Shown: positions 16,867-22,971 of the stretch, piece after piece
Numbering within the stretch: the stretch's first letter is position 1
Layout of the letters: every line of letters begins with the position of its first letter
DNA from: Deinococcus marmoris
GTDB taxonomy: Bacteria > Deinococcota > Deinococci > Deinococcales > Deinococcaceae
DNA: 22,971 bases
Assembly: GCF_001949125.1 (NCBI RefSeq)
Contig: NZ_MSTI01000161.1
Span: 1-22,971 of the forward strand
Direction of reading: 5' to 3'
Made by a program: the position numbers and the translations under genes
Notes under the pieces: generated by a model
What the model saw: only the letters and a program-made list of their open reading frames with translations
Database searches by the model: none
What the model was told of the DNA's origin: nothing

Positions 16867-18278
16867 TTGACGATACTCACGGTCTGCACTGACTGGATGA
16901 AGATGGGAGCACTACGTCCGACCTGCTTGACGGTGGCTTGAAGCATGTGATCCAGTGGTTGACGAATGGTGTTGCGAGCGTCGATAATCAGTCTGCGACG
17001 CATGGTTGGCAGCAATTTATTCCAGTCGAGATGCTGGTAGTCATCCCATTCAGTGACAATGATCACGGCGTCAGCTCGGGCGAAAGCATGGTCGAGGTCG
17101 CGGGCGGGTGTATAGCTTAGATGGCTCCACTCGTGCTCGGCACGTGGCATGGCCACCGGATCGTGGGCAGTGACGTGCGCTCCCAGTCGGTGTAGCCGCT
17201 CAATTAAGTCGTGAGCGGGCGCGTCGCGCAGATCGTCGGTATTAGGTTTAAAAGCCATGCCTAGCAAACTGACGCGCTTGCCCTTGAGTGTTTTGAGCTG
17301 TCTTAGCAGTTTCTCTACGATGACCTGGCGCTGGCGGTAATTGATGTCAATGGCTGCCTGTAAGATCGGCATGGCGTAATTGTGTTCACGCCCAGCGCTG
17401 ATCAGCCCCTGGGTATCCTTGCCGAAGCAGCTTCCGCCCCAGCCGAGACCTGCCTGCAAAAAGCGGTGGCCGATACGTTCGTCGAGACCAATGCCGGTGG
17501 TCACTTCCTCAATGTCAGCCCCTACCCGCTCGCACAGTCCAGCGATCTCGTTGGCAAAACTGATCTTGAGCGCCAGAAAAGCGTTGGCGGCGTACTTAAT
17601 CATCTCGGCACTTTGCAGGGTGGTCTTTACGGTGGCGGGGCGGGTGTACCCCTCGGGGCGGGGCGTGCTGGCAGGTGGCGTGAAATTTTGTTCCAGCAGT
17701 GGGGCATATAGCTGAATCATCGTTTCTAGCGCCTTGGCAGCGCCACCCAGCACGATCCGGTCGGGGTAAAGACTATCGTGTAGGGCAGTACCCTCACGTA
17801 AAAATTCCGGATTGCTGACCACCAGATGCTGGGCCGCGCTGAAATTCGGCGCAAGTTCTTCGAGCAGCCGCTCGACATAGTCGCCGGTTCCAATCGGCAC
17901 GGTGCTCTTGTTAACGATGACTTGGCATTGCTCGCCGAGTTGATGTGCGATGCTGGACGCCGCACTGATCACGTATCTCAGATCTGGCGCACCATCCGGG
18001 CCGGGCGGAGTACCCACGCAGATAAAGATGACATCGGCCTCCTTCACGCTCGAATAGTCGCTGGTCCAGCTTAAACGCTCGGCGTTTTCGGCCAGCAAGT
18101 CACTGAGGCCGGGTTCGTGAATCGGCACCTCGCCGCGCTGCAACTGAGCGATCTTATCCGGGGCGATATCGATACCAGTGACTTGATGTCCTAAATGGGC
18201 CAGCAGGCCTGCTGTACCGAGGCCCACATAGCCGGTGCCGATCACGGTGACGTTCATAGCTTGAGCAGCAAGGGTCAT
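16863..18278 (-). CDS. ugd: UDP-glucose 6-dehydrogenase
   Basis: A 471-residue enzyme that oxidises UDP-glucose to UDP-glucuronate with two NAD+. The NAD-binding TVIGTGYVGLGTAGLLAHLG is at 11-30; ICVGTPPGPDG and NKSTVPIGTG follow; VSNPEFLREGTA (154-165) and AEMIKYAANAFLALKISFAN (224-243) form the active site; the catalytic Cys284 is in GWGGSCFGKDT. The C-terminal UDP-binding domain (LLGMAFKPNTDDLRDAPA) is complete. The ATG at 18278 is preferred because GGGAG lies eight bases before it; ATGs at 18293 and 18257 are alternatives. It is GC-rich, like the kinase gene upstream. Its stop overlaps the start of the decarboxylase fossil, so UDP-glucuronate is now probably used directly, giving an acidic polymer. 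Confidence 0.95.
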   Translation of the reverse strand: MTLAAQAMNVTVIGTGYVGLGTAGLLAHLGHQVTGIDIAPDKIAQLQRGEVPIHEPGLSDLLAENAERLSWTSDYSSVKEADVIFICVGTPPGPDGAPDLRYVISAASSIAHQLGEQCQVIVNKSTVPIGTGDYVERLLEELAPNFSAAQHLVVSNPEFLREGTALHDSLYPDRIVLGGAAKALETMIQLYAPLLEQNFTPPASTPRPEGYTRPATVKTTLQSAEMIKYAANAFLALKISFANEIAGLCERVGADIEEVTTGIGLDERIGHRFLQAGLGWGGSCFGKDTQGLISAGREHNYAMPILQAAIDINYRQRQVIVEKLLRQLKTLKGKRVSLLGMAFKPNTDDLRDAPAHDLIERLHRLGAHVTAHDPVAMPRAEHEWSHLSYTPARDLDHAFARADAVIIVTEWDDYQHLDWNKLLPTMRRRLIIDARNTIRQPLDHMLQATVKQVGRSAPIFIQSVQTVSIVK

Positions 18279-18293
18279 GCGGAATACTCCCAT

Positions 18294-18538
18294 TTATGAT
18301 TAAGTTTCAATTGCTATACCACCTTTTTAACGTACTGGGTCAGGTCTTTTCTGATCACGGGGTCACGTCGTCGGAGCGCATGAGCGCCGCAGTATCCAGT
18401 TTGATGGTGGCCATCAGATCTTCACTACTGGTGATGTAGAGAATCGCGCCGCCGACATTCAGCCCACATACCACTCCACTACAACATTGTCTGCGCGTTT
18501 CAGCACGATATAAAAGTAAAGAAGTTGGCGCTAAGTGC
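18294..18538 (-). other. Gap between wzc and ugd; short coding-like stretch of unknown nature
   Basis: These 245 bases separate the first two operon genes, much more than elsewhere. One minus-strand frame ending at 18355-18357 reads LNVGGAILYITSSEDLMATI and then KLDTAALMRSDDVTP, with codon use like the neighbours, while the frame beside it reads LKRADNVVVEWYVG just upstream. This looks like the end of a decayed or frameshifted gene, but I do not recognise the family. The full open frame to 18573 overlaps wzc and has no good start. From about 18350 to 18294 the sequence is AT-rich leader of ugd. Confidence 0.35.
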
Positions 18539-18548
18539 TCACTTCTTT
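18518..18548 (-). terminator. Possible attenuator hairpin at the end of wzc
   Basis: On the transcribed strand AAAGAAGT pairs exactly with ACTTCTTT across a 15-base loop that includes the wzc stop codon, and is followed by a T-rich run (ACTTTTATATC). The stem is AT-rich and the T run is interrupted, so at best it is a weak terminator that would lower expression of the rest of the operon relative to wzc. Confidence 0.3.
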
Positions 18549-20158
18549 GGCAAGTCCCTGTAATTGTACCCATAATAGTAGCTTTGATCCGAGCGCGGCA
18601 TCTTGTTGATCACCGTGCCGAGTAGCTTGACTCCGTTCTGCTGGGTGATCTGCTGCACCCGCTCCAATTCAGCCAAGCTGGTTTCACCCGACTCGATGAC
18701 CAGAATGATGCCGTCGGTGCTGATGGCCAGCTTGAGGGTCTCGGCCAGCGCCAGAATTGGCGGTGTATCAATAATGACCAGATCATAGGCGCTGGCCCAG
18801 CGCTGCAGTAGTTCGGCTAGGTCAGGGCGGTTGAGCATTTCCTGGCTTTGTCGCCCCATCTGTCCTGCGGGCAGCAGGTCGATGTTGGGGTGGGCCGGAT
18901 CATGCACTGCACAGGCCTGATCCGGGTGCTGCAAGGCGAAGGGAAGGGTAGCCTGCGCCGCGCTTAAGTCGGCCTGTGCCCCCGGCAGCGCCACGACCTG
19001 GGTGCTGGCCATATTCCAGATTCGGTGCTGGGTAGGGCGGTGCAGATCGGCGTCAATCAGAAGCACATTCTTGCCTTCTGCCGCGAAGCTGGCGCTGAGG
19101 GTGGCTGCCAAGCTGCTCTTGCCCGCGCCAGGACGGCTACTAGTGATGGCTATAATCTTGGTCTTCTCACCGCTCACGCTAGTGAGATTAATTCGCAAAA
19201 AACCCAGGGCCTCGTACATTTGGCCCGTGCGACTGACTTGCAGCAGCCCGGCGCCCAACTCGCGCCGCCCTATCAGCGGCACCTGACCCAGGAGAGGCCA
19301 TCCTAGAGGCATCAGATCGGCGGCGCTGTTGACGCGCCCGCGTAGTAAACTTAGCAAGAGAGTCAAACCGATTGCGCCAAACAGGGTCAGTAGGGCAGCT
19401 ATTGCTGCACTGCGGGTCGGCCGGGGCGCGACGGGCGTCACTGGGGTGCTGGGGTCGGCTCCCTGCGAGAGCGTGCCGCTGGAGGTTTGCTCAAGCACCG
19501 CGACCTGTGAGAGATTTTGCAGCAGGGTGCCACGCGCCGCTGTCAGGCTCAATCTGTCGGGGCTGGTCACAGGCACGCTGGCAATCCGGGCATCGAGAGC
19601 CTTAAGCTGCGCGTCAATACTGAGCCGGGCGTTGGCCACCCCGCGCTGTGCACGTGCGCCGTCCCAGGCGAGCAGGGCATTCACGGTGGCTCCAGCCAGT
19701 ACCCGCGCGGCACGCGCCGTCCCAGCCTGCGCCACAATTTCATAGACGCCGCGCTGCTGGGTATCGAGACGTGAATTGATCTTGACCATGCTGGTGTTGC
19801 CGGTGTTGAGGCTCGCCTGCAACCCTGCCCGAATCTGTTCAGTAGCCTCGACACCGACCTGGGCAGCCGTCACGCTCTGCATAATTGCATTGGCCACTGT
19901 TTTTGATCGCAGTGCCTCATCGAGTGCCCCCTGTGGCAGCGGCGGGGCCGTGACCAGGGTGTTGTTGACCACTTGGTTGCCAACGTTACTGAACAGACTA
20001 ATAATGCTGCTGCGCGATTCGTAAACCGGCGCTTGCGAGCGTGACACCAGATAGGTGCCTCCCCCAATCAATACCGTGGCACCCACGATCGGCAGTAGGC
20101 TGCGGCGCAGGGTGCCGAATATTTGGAAGAAGTTGATGTCTTTGGCGGATTCGGTCAT
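18539..20158 (-). CDS. wzc: Polysaccharide co-polymerase / tyrosine autokinase (Wzc type)
   Basis: A 539-residue inner-membrane protein with a Wzz-type chain-length domain between two membrane helices (about 20-38 and 250-272) and a cytoplasmic BY-kinase. Walker A is SRPGAGKSS (341-349), Walker A' VLLIDADLHRPTQ (365-377), Walker B LVIIDTPP (460-467), and the C-terminal Tyr cluster SYYYGYNYR (526-534) is the autophosphorylation tail. It controls chain length and export by cycles of phosphorylation. The Wzz part is shorter than in E. coli Wzc (about 720 residues in total), with less coiled coil. AGAGG lies seven bases before the ATG at 20158. It is the first gene of the operon. The matching phosphatase and outer-membrane channel genes are not in the window. 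Confidence 0.92.
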   Translation of the reverse strand: MTESAKDINFFQIFGTLRRSLLPIVGATVLIGGGTYLVSRSQAPVYESRSSIISLFSNVGNQVVNNTLVTAPPLPQGALDEALRSKTVANAIMQSVTAAQVGVEATEQIRAGLQASLNTGNTSMVKINSRLDTQQRGVYEIVAQAGTARAARVLAGATVNALLAWDGARAQRGVANARLSIDAQLKALDARIASVPVTSPDRLSLTAARGTLLQNLSQVAVLEQTSSGTLSQGADPSTPVTPVAPRPTRSAAIAALLTLFGAIGLTLLLSLLRGRVNSAADLMPLGWPLLGQVPLIGRRELGAGLLQVSRTGQMYEALGFLRINLTSVSGEKTKIIAITSSRPGAGKSSLAATLSASFAAEGKNVLLIDADLHRPTQHRIWNMASTQVVALPGAQADLSAAQATLPFALQHPDQACAVHDPAHPNIDLLPAGQMGRQSQEMLNRPDLAELLQRWASAYDLVIIDTPPILALAETLKLAISTDGIILVIESGETSLAELERVQQITQQNGVKLLGTVINKMPRSDQSYYYGYNYRDLPKK

Positions 20159-20414
20159 TCAAACCTCTGAAGGGTCGGTAAGGTGCTTGTAACTTGGTGA
20201 TCTATTAATATCTACAAAGATTTGAGTTGCTTTTATTCAGAGTAGAAACGGAGAGGTGGTCCCAGCTTGAGACATACTGAAAGCGGATAGCTCAAACTAA
20301 CCCTACTATCCTGGGTATCAAATAACCTCGACTTGGAGTTTTTCTGGATGGGGGAAATTGGGAATTCGCTCTTGTCCTTCGATGAGAACAACAAAAAGTG
20401 GTGTGTTAGACAGC
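20159..20414. other. Upstream region of the polysaccharide operon
   Basis: No gene is supported here. It must hold the operon promoter if transcription starts before wzc. The most AT-rich part, 20200-20236, has a TATTAAT stretch on the minus strand that could serve as a -10 box, but I see no matching -35 box at the right distance, so no promoter is called. The minus-strand open frame at 20233-20418 has no recognisable family and no good start. Confidence 0.4.
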
Positions 20415-20490
20415 TCACTCTCTTGACTCACGCTTGCCCCAGAATAACATAGGGCTTACGCGAAACTGAGGGATAGATTTTTCGGTCGCC

Positions 20491-20508
20491 CTCAGTACCT
20501 GACACTTT
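20491..20508 (+). repeat. Left inverted repeat of the IS4 element
   Basis: CTCAGTACCTGACACTTT, an exact inverted match of the 18 bases at 21726-21743. Confidence 0.85.
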
Positions 20509-20564
20509 GAGGTAAATCCCGACTGGAACACAGAAAAAAATGCGAGAGGGCGGCTGATGGGTGT

Positions 20565-21742
20565 GTGAAGCACACCAACGCCGCCCTGACTGATCTTGAC
20601 ACCTTCGTCGCCTTCCTGAAAGAGCGACTTCCTCACCACCGGATTGACCTGCTGCGCCGAGTCGCCGCCATGGTCTTTGGCATCGTTCAGGCCGAAACCA
20701 CGCGGCACCGCAAGATTGCCATCCACCTTCGCAGCATGGCAACGCTGGATTCCAGAACGAAGACCGTCGCCCGAACCTTTCATGACGCTAGACTCTCTGA
20801 GCAGGATGTCCTGGACATCCTGCTGCCGCTGCTCCCAGACGGCAAATTGATCTTCGTCATGGACCGCACCTTCTTGGGCACAACAGACTGTCGTCGTGAG
20901 ATAGCACCCGTATGGGGCTACTCCTCCCCATGAGGACGCTTGCCCGCAATTGGAAGCATGGACAGGCCGACATCAACATCCTGGCGCTGGGCGTGCTGCT
21001 CGGTGATGTCGTGATCCCGCTCGTCCATGAGGTGTTGCTGCACAGCGGCAACAGTCACAGTGAGCTACGTATCGCCCTGGTGAGCAGATTGCTGAAGTCC
21101 GTCTCAGCGGGGCGGTGGCGTGTTTTGATCGCTGACCGTGAGTTCGTGGGCAAAGCGTGGTTCGAGTTTCTGCATCAAAAACGGATCAAGCGGTGCATCC
21201 GCATCAAGGAGACCACCCGCATGGATGAACTGCTGGTGCGTGAACAGTACAAGAATCTGCGTCCTAGACAGGTACGAGGACTGATGGAGAAGGCGTGGGT
21301 GTATGGGAGTCTGATGCAGGTGGTGGCGACGCTCTCCCCACAGGGAGAGCGCGTCATCGTCGCTTCTGATCTGCCCCTTTACGACGTCTTGCAGGTCTAC
21401 CGAATGCGCTGGGGGATCGAATGCACATTCAGCGGCATGAAGTCTCGCGGTCTGGGTTTGGAGGACACCCACATGACCGCGCCAGACCGCATTGGACGCA
21501 TCTTTCTTCTGCTCAGTCTCGCGTATGCCTGGATGGTGCGGATCGGCGCATGGCGCGCAGACGCGCTTCCCATCGCAGTCAAAGCCCACGGGCGCAGGGC
21601 CATGAGTCTGGCCCAATATGGCTGGGATCTGCTGTGTGACGCCCTGCGCTGGCAGCGCCCCCTCTTTCAAACTTTTCTCGCACTCTTGATGACCGCTTTT
21701 CCCTCACCCAGCCAGCCTGAATCTGAAAGTGTCAGGTACTGA
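20565..21742 (+). pseudogene. IS4-family transposase, interrupted by a 77-base insertion
   Basis: The first part (GTG at 20565, frame open to 20933) has an N-terminal DNA-binding region ([20 protein letters not shown]) and reaches LIFVMDRT, with the first catalytic Asp. The matching next residues, NWKHGQADINILALGV, are found in another frame from 20948. Deleting 20871-20947 rejoins them exactly as ...MDRT-NWKHGQ..., the normal IS4 sequence. The second part has VLIADREFVG with the second Asp, and YRMRWGIECTFSGMK, a perfect Y-x2-R-x3-E-x6-K signature with the catalytic Glu, then KSRGLGLEDTHMTAPDR. Apart from the insertion the gene looks fresh, with no other stop. The start codon is uncertain. 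A dead copy of a related transposase end lies at 6419-6715. Confidence 0.85.
20871..20947. repeat. 77-base self-complementary insertion inside the IS4 transposase
   Basis: The segment between ACC (codon for Thr of MDRT) and AAT (Asn of NWKHG) is foreign to the gene. It contains three nested complementary arms: GGGCA (20876-20880) with TGCCC (20941-20945), CGTC (20892-20895) with GACG (20935-20938), and ATGGGG (20912-20917) with CCCCAT (20926-20931) around an 8-base loop. CCGC precedes the insert (in GACCGCACC) and also ends it, which may be a small target duplication. Small palindromic elements of this size are known in Deinococcus genomes, but I cannot match this one to a family. Confidence 0.55.
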
Positions 21743-21743
21743 G
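21726..21743 (-). repeat. Right inverted repeat of the IS4 element
   Basis: AAAGTGTCAGGTACTGAG, complementary to the left end at 20491-20508; the transposase stop codon lies inside it. Confidence 0.85.
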
Positions 21744-21859
21744 CGGTCGTGCGAACCAGGCGGACAGCTTCGTATTTGAACTCAGCGGTGAACTTTTGCT
21801 TGAGTACGGACATTCTGTCCTCCAGTGTGAATCACACTGAACTTACCCCCCACCAAACC

Positions 21860-22040
21860 GGTTCTTGCACGCTTTTGGTGCATGCGGTTAGCGAGAAAGG
21901 ACACGGAGTCGCAGGAGATCAAAGCCTGCCCGGCCATACATTTGCCGCTTGATGGTCTTCAGCCGTTTGACCGCTCCTTCTGTCGGGCCGTCGTGAGCAG
22001 CACCAGCGAGCAAGTGCTGGGCAATCTGGGCGATCAGCTC
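21860..22040 (-). pseudogene. ISL3-family transposase, C-terminal remnant with element end
   Basis: The minus strand down to a stop at 21888-21890 encodes AHDGPTEGAVKRLKTIKRQM and then YGRAGFDLLRLRVL, the very conserved C-terminal block of ISL3 transposases (usually SNGQTEGxVNRLKxIKRxMYGRAGFxLLRxRVL), including its catalytic Glu. About 28 bases beyond the stop, GGTTCTTGCACGCTTTTGGT looks like an ISL3 terminal repeat, so the element edge is near 21860. Everything upstream of about residue VELIAQIAQ is missing, replaced by the O-acetyltransferase fragment on the other strand. The long open frame up to 22565 on this strand is the antisense of that fragment and should not be taken as coding. Confidence 0.7.
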
Positions 22041-22394
22041 AACAAGTTTTGTGGTGCACACATTGAGCCAGAACCAGAGCAGAACTACAAAATCACGCAG
22101 ACGGCGTCGGAAGATCTCCTTGGGGACATTACGGAGCCGGTTGCTCTCGTAGGGACAAGCTACGGCTGGGTTCAGCGCATCCATTTCGCAGATTTCATCG
22201 GTGCGGCCACCGATTTGGATGTTCTCAACTTCAGTAAGAACGGCGGAGCGAAATTTGGGGCAATACTGGACTTCCTCAACAGCGACACATTCAAAGATTC
22301 GCCGCCCCGATACGTAATCTGGGAATGGCCAAACAGCTATGTAGCACTGACTGAAGATCAACTGAGCCAGCTCAGAGCAGCGCTCAACCGCTGA
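22041..22394 (+). pseudogene. AlgX/AlgJ-like O-acetyltransferase, C-terminal fragment
   Basis: In the frame ending at 22394 the last about 105 residues match the SGNH-type domain of alginate O-acetyltransferases. PVALVGTSYGWVQRIHFADF includes the GTSY motif with the nucleophilic Ser, DLDVLNFSKNGGAKFGAIL follows, then LNSDTFKDSPPRYVIWEWPN. In AlgX/AlgJ the catalytic Asp and His lie in a DxH motif far upstream, and this half is lost, so the fragment cannot be active. The frame stays open upstream to 21882, but that part is antisense to the ISL3 remnant; the junction is near 22035-22062. A good terminator follows. The intact gene may have acetylated the polysaccharide of this or another locus. 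Confidence 0.72.
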
Positions 22395-22522
22395 GCCTAG
22401 CCCTGTAGACCTCCCGCCTGCAATTTGCTTTTCACGTCTCTTAGATCTGCTAGCAGCGCCGTGTTCGGGCTGGCCGCCGCTTAGGTGGTGGGCGCTAAGC
22501 TGAGATTGGTTCCCCCCTCCTC

Positions 22523-22547
22523 CCCGCCGCTCTGGCGGGCTTTTTCT
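22523..22547 (+). terminator. Rho-independent terminator after the O-acetyltransferase fragment
   Basis: CCCGCC (22523-22528) pairs exactly with GGCGGG (22534-22539) around a GCTCT loop, followed by CTTTTTCTT. It lies about 130 bases after the stop at 22394 and would end plus-strand transcription before the IS5-type element. Confidence 0.8.
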
Positions 22548-22595
22548 TGCCTGCCTTTCCAGCACGCAGCCCCCGCGCAGGCAGGGGCTATGTTT

Positions 22596-22971
22596 AGACC
22601 TCTTGCGAAAGTCGTGCGCTAGTGTGGGGGATGGTCGGCACGCTGAAATATCATCAAGCCCTGAAGCTGAATCGCACGAGTTTTCGTCGTCTCACTGGTG
22701 TGTCCCCCGAAACTTTTTCAGAGATGGAGGCCGTGTTGCAGGGACGCCATGCCAACAAAGTCAAATCTGGACGACCACCTGCACTCCCTCTGGGAGCGCA
22801 ACTCCTGATGACGCTGGAGTTCTGGCGCGAGTACCGTACGTTGTTCCACATCGGCCAGGACTGGGGTGTCCATGAGGCCACGGTTCAGCGAACCGTGGTG
22901 CGCGCCCAAGATGCCCTAATCCAGAGTGAAAAATTCTCGCTCCCTGGCAAGAAAGCGTTGATCGACCACGG
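22596..22971 (+). mobile_element. IS5-family insertion sequence, left part (runs off the window)
   Basis: The left end is placed near 22596 because AGACCTCTTGCGAAAGTC resembles ends of IS5-family (IS427-like) elements and the transposase starts 35 bases later. The right end is outside the window, so the repeat cannot be checked. Confidence 0.55.
22631..22971 (+). CDS. IS5-family transposase, N-terminal part
   Basis: From the ATG at 22631 (GTGTGGGGG just upstream as ribosome binding site) the frame stays open to the window end, 113 codons. NRTSFRRLTGVSPETFSEME is the standard opening, SGRPPALPLGAQLLMTLEFW and REYRTLFHIGQDWGVHEATV follow with the helix-turn-helix, and LPGKKALIDH ends the window just before the first catalytic Asp would be expected. 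In IS427-like elements this is often OrfA, joined to OrfB by frameshifting; whether that holds here cannot be seen. It reads away from the polysaccharide operon. Confidence 0.75.
   Translation, partial: MVGTLKYHQALKLNRTSFRRLTGVSPETFSEMEAVLQGRHANKVKSGRPPALPLGAQLLMTLEFWREYRTLFHIGQDWGVHEATVQRTVVRAQDALIQSEKFSLPGKKALIDH

Larger units (their letters stand above)
20491..21743 (+). mobile_element. IS4-family insertion sequence
   Basis: A 1253-base element bounded by matching inverted ends of 18 bases (starting CTCAGTACCTGACAC). The transposase reading frame ends inside the right repeat. The flanking bases are CGGTCGCC on the left and CGGTCGTG on the right, an imperfect 8-base direct repeat that fits a target duplication. 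It sits inside an IS3-family orfA. The transposase is broken by a 77-base insertion, so the copy should not move on its own. Confidence 0.8.
20415..21813 (-). pseudogene. IS3-family OrfA start, split by the IS4 element
   Basis: Minus-strand codons from the ATG at 21813 to 21744 read MSVLKQKFTAEFKYEAVRLV and RTT, the typical start of an IS3-family OrfA (Tnp HTH). They stop exactly at the right end of the IS4 element. If the element and one copy of the short target repeat are removed, the frame continues on the far side from about 20485 downward as EKSIPQFRVSPML and ends at a TGA at 20415-20417. 'RTTEKSIPQ' is what such proteins read at this position. The helix-turn-helix continuation (usually IARELG...) is not clean, so the gene was probably already decayed or deleted after that point. 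AGGA sits just before the ATG. No OrfB is found. Confidence 0.6.

Noticed and set aside
20200..20236. Promoter for the polysaccharide operon
   Set aside because: A TATTAAT stretch is present but no -35 box at proper spacing could be found, so it is only mentioned in the region note.
20465..20496. Inverted repeat ACTGAGGG / CCCTCAGT at the left edge of the IS4 element
   Set aside because: One arm falls in the Pro-Gln codons of the orfA remnant and the other in the element end, so it is most likely a chance match.
20871..20947. Resemblance of the minus strand of the 77-base insert (GGGGAGGAGTAGCCCC) to the yybP-ykoY manganese riboswitch core
   Set aside because: The conserved GGGGAGUAGC box is not matched exactly and the second conserved loop is not visible; there is also no downstream gene in that direction.
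21888..22565. 225-codon minus-strand open frame as one protein
   Set aside because: Only the last part is ISL3-like; the rest is antisense to the O-acetyltransferase fragment, which has clear family sequence on the plus strand.
22568..22590. GCCCC / GGGGC inverted repeat as a second terminator
   Set aside because: No T-rich run follows on either strand.

Overview
The window is most likely from a Deinococcus or a close relative. This is inferred from GC-rich flanks, the mix of insertion sequence (IS) families, and a fused transport/tyrosine-kinase protein of diderm style; no rRNA or marker gene proves it. It holds one long surface-polysaccharide (capsule/exopolysaccharide) operon, read right to left on the minus strand from about 20158 to 4338. 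Both sides are packed with broken and nested mobile elements.

Left flank (1-4300): the start of an IS982-like transposase; a tyrosine recombinase cut off at its C-terminus; an ISKra4-family element carrying a pRiA4b ORF-3-type passenger gene; an older DDE transposase with an in-frame stop, cut by the ISKra4 element; and an IS66-like C-terminal remnant, also with an in-frame stop.

Polysaccharide operon (4338-20158, minus). In transcription order: a Wzc-type tyrosine autokinase; UDP-glucose 6-dehydrogenase; a frameshifted UDP-glucuronate decarboxylase fossil; a Wzx-type flippase; two GT4 glycosyltransferases; a Wzy-type polymerase; a thymidylate-kinase-fold protein with a nucleotidyltransferase-like N-terminal region; a GT2 glycosyltransferase; an aminoglycoside-phosphotransferase-fold protein; a third GT4; a fossil IS4 transposase end; then gmd and fcl. 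Together they would supply UDP-glucuronate and GDP-L-fucose, build a repeat unit with four glycosyltransferases, flip and polymerise it, and control chain export through the kinase. Several junctions are 1-4 base overlaps, so many genes are probably translationally coupled. No initiating sugar-phosphate transferase, outer-membrane exporter (Wza) or phosphatase (Wzb) is visible. The middle of the operon (about 6.7-14 kb) is clearly AT-rich between GC-rich ends, which suggests a mosaic cluster with a swapped-in core.

Right flank (20159-22971): an IS4-family element (18-bp inverted repeats) inserted in an IS3-family orfA, its own transposase interrupted by an exact 77-bp hairpin-forming insertion; an ISL3 transposase end; the C-terminal piece of an AlgX/AlgJ-like O-acetyltransferase followed by a good terminator; and the start of an IS5-family element running off the window.

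The most interesting points are the pair of kinase-fold genes inside the glycosyltransferase operon, the lost UDP-xylose branch, and the 77-bp folded insertion in the IS4 transposase. No CRISPR array, tRNA or rRNA gene was seen.
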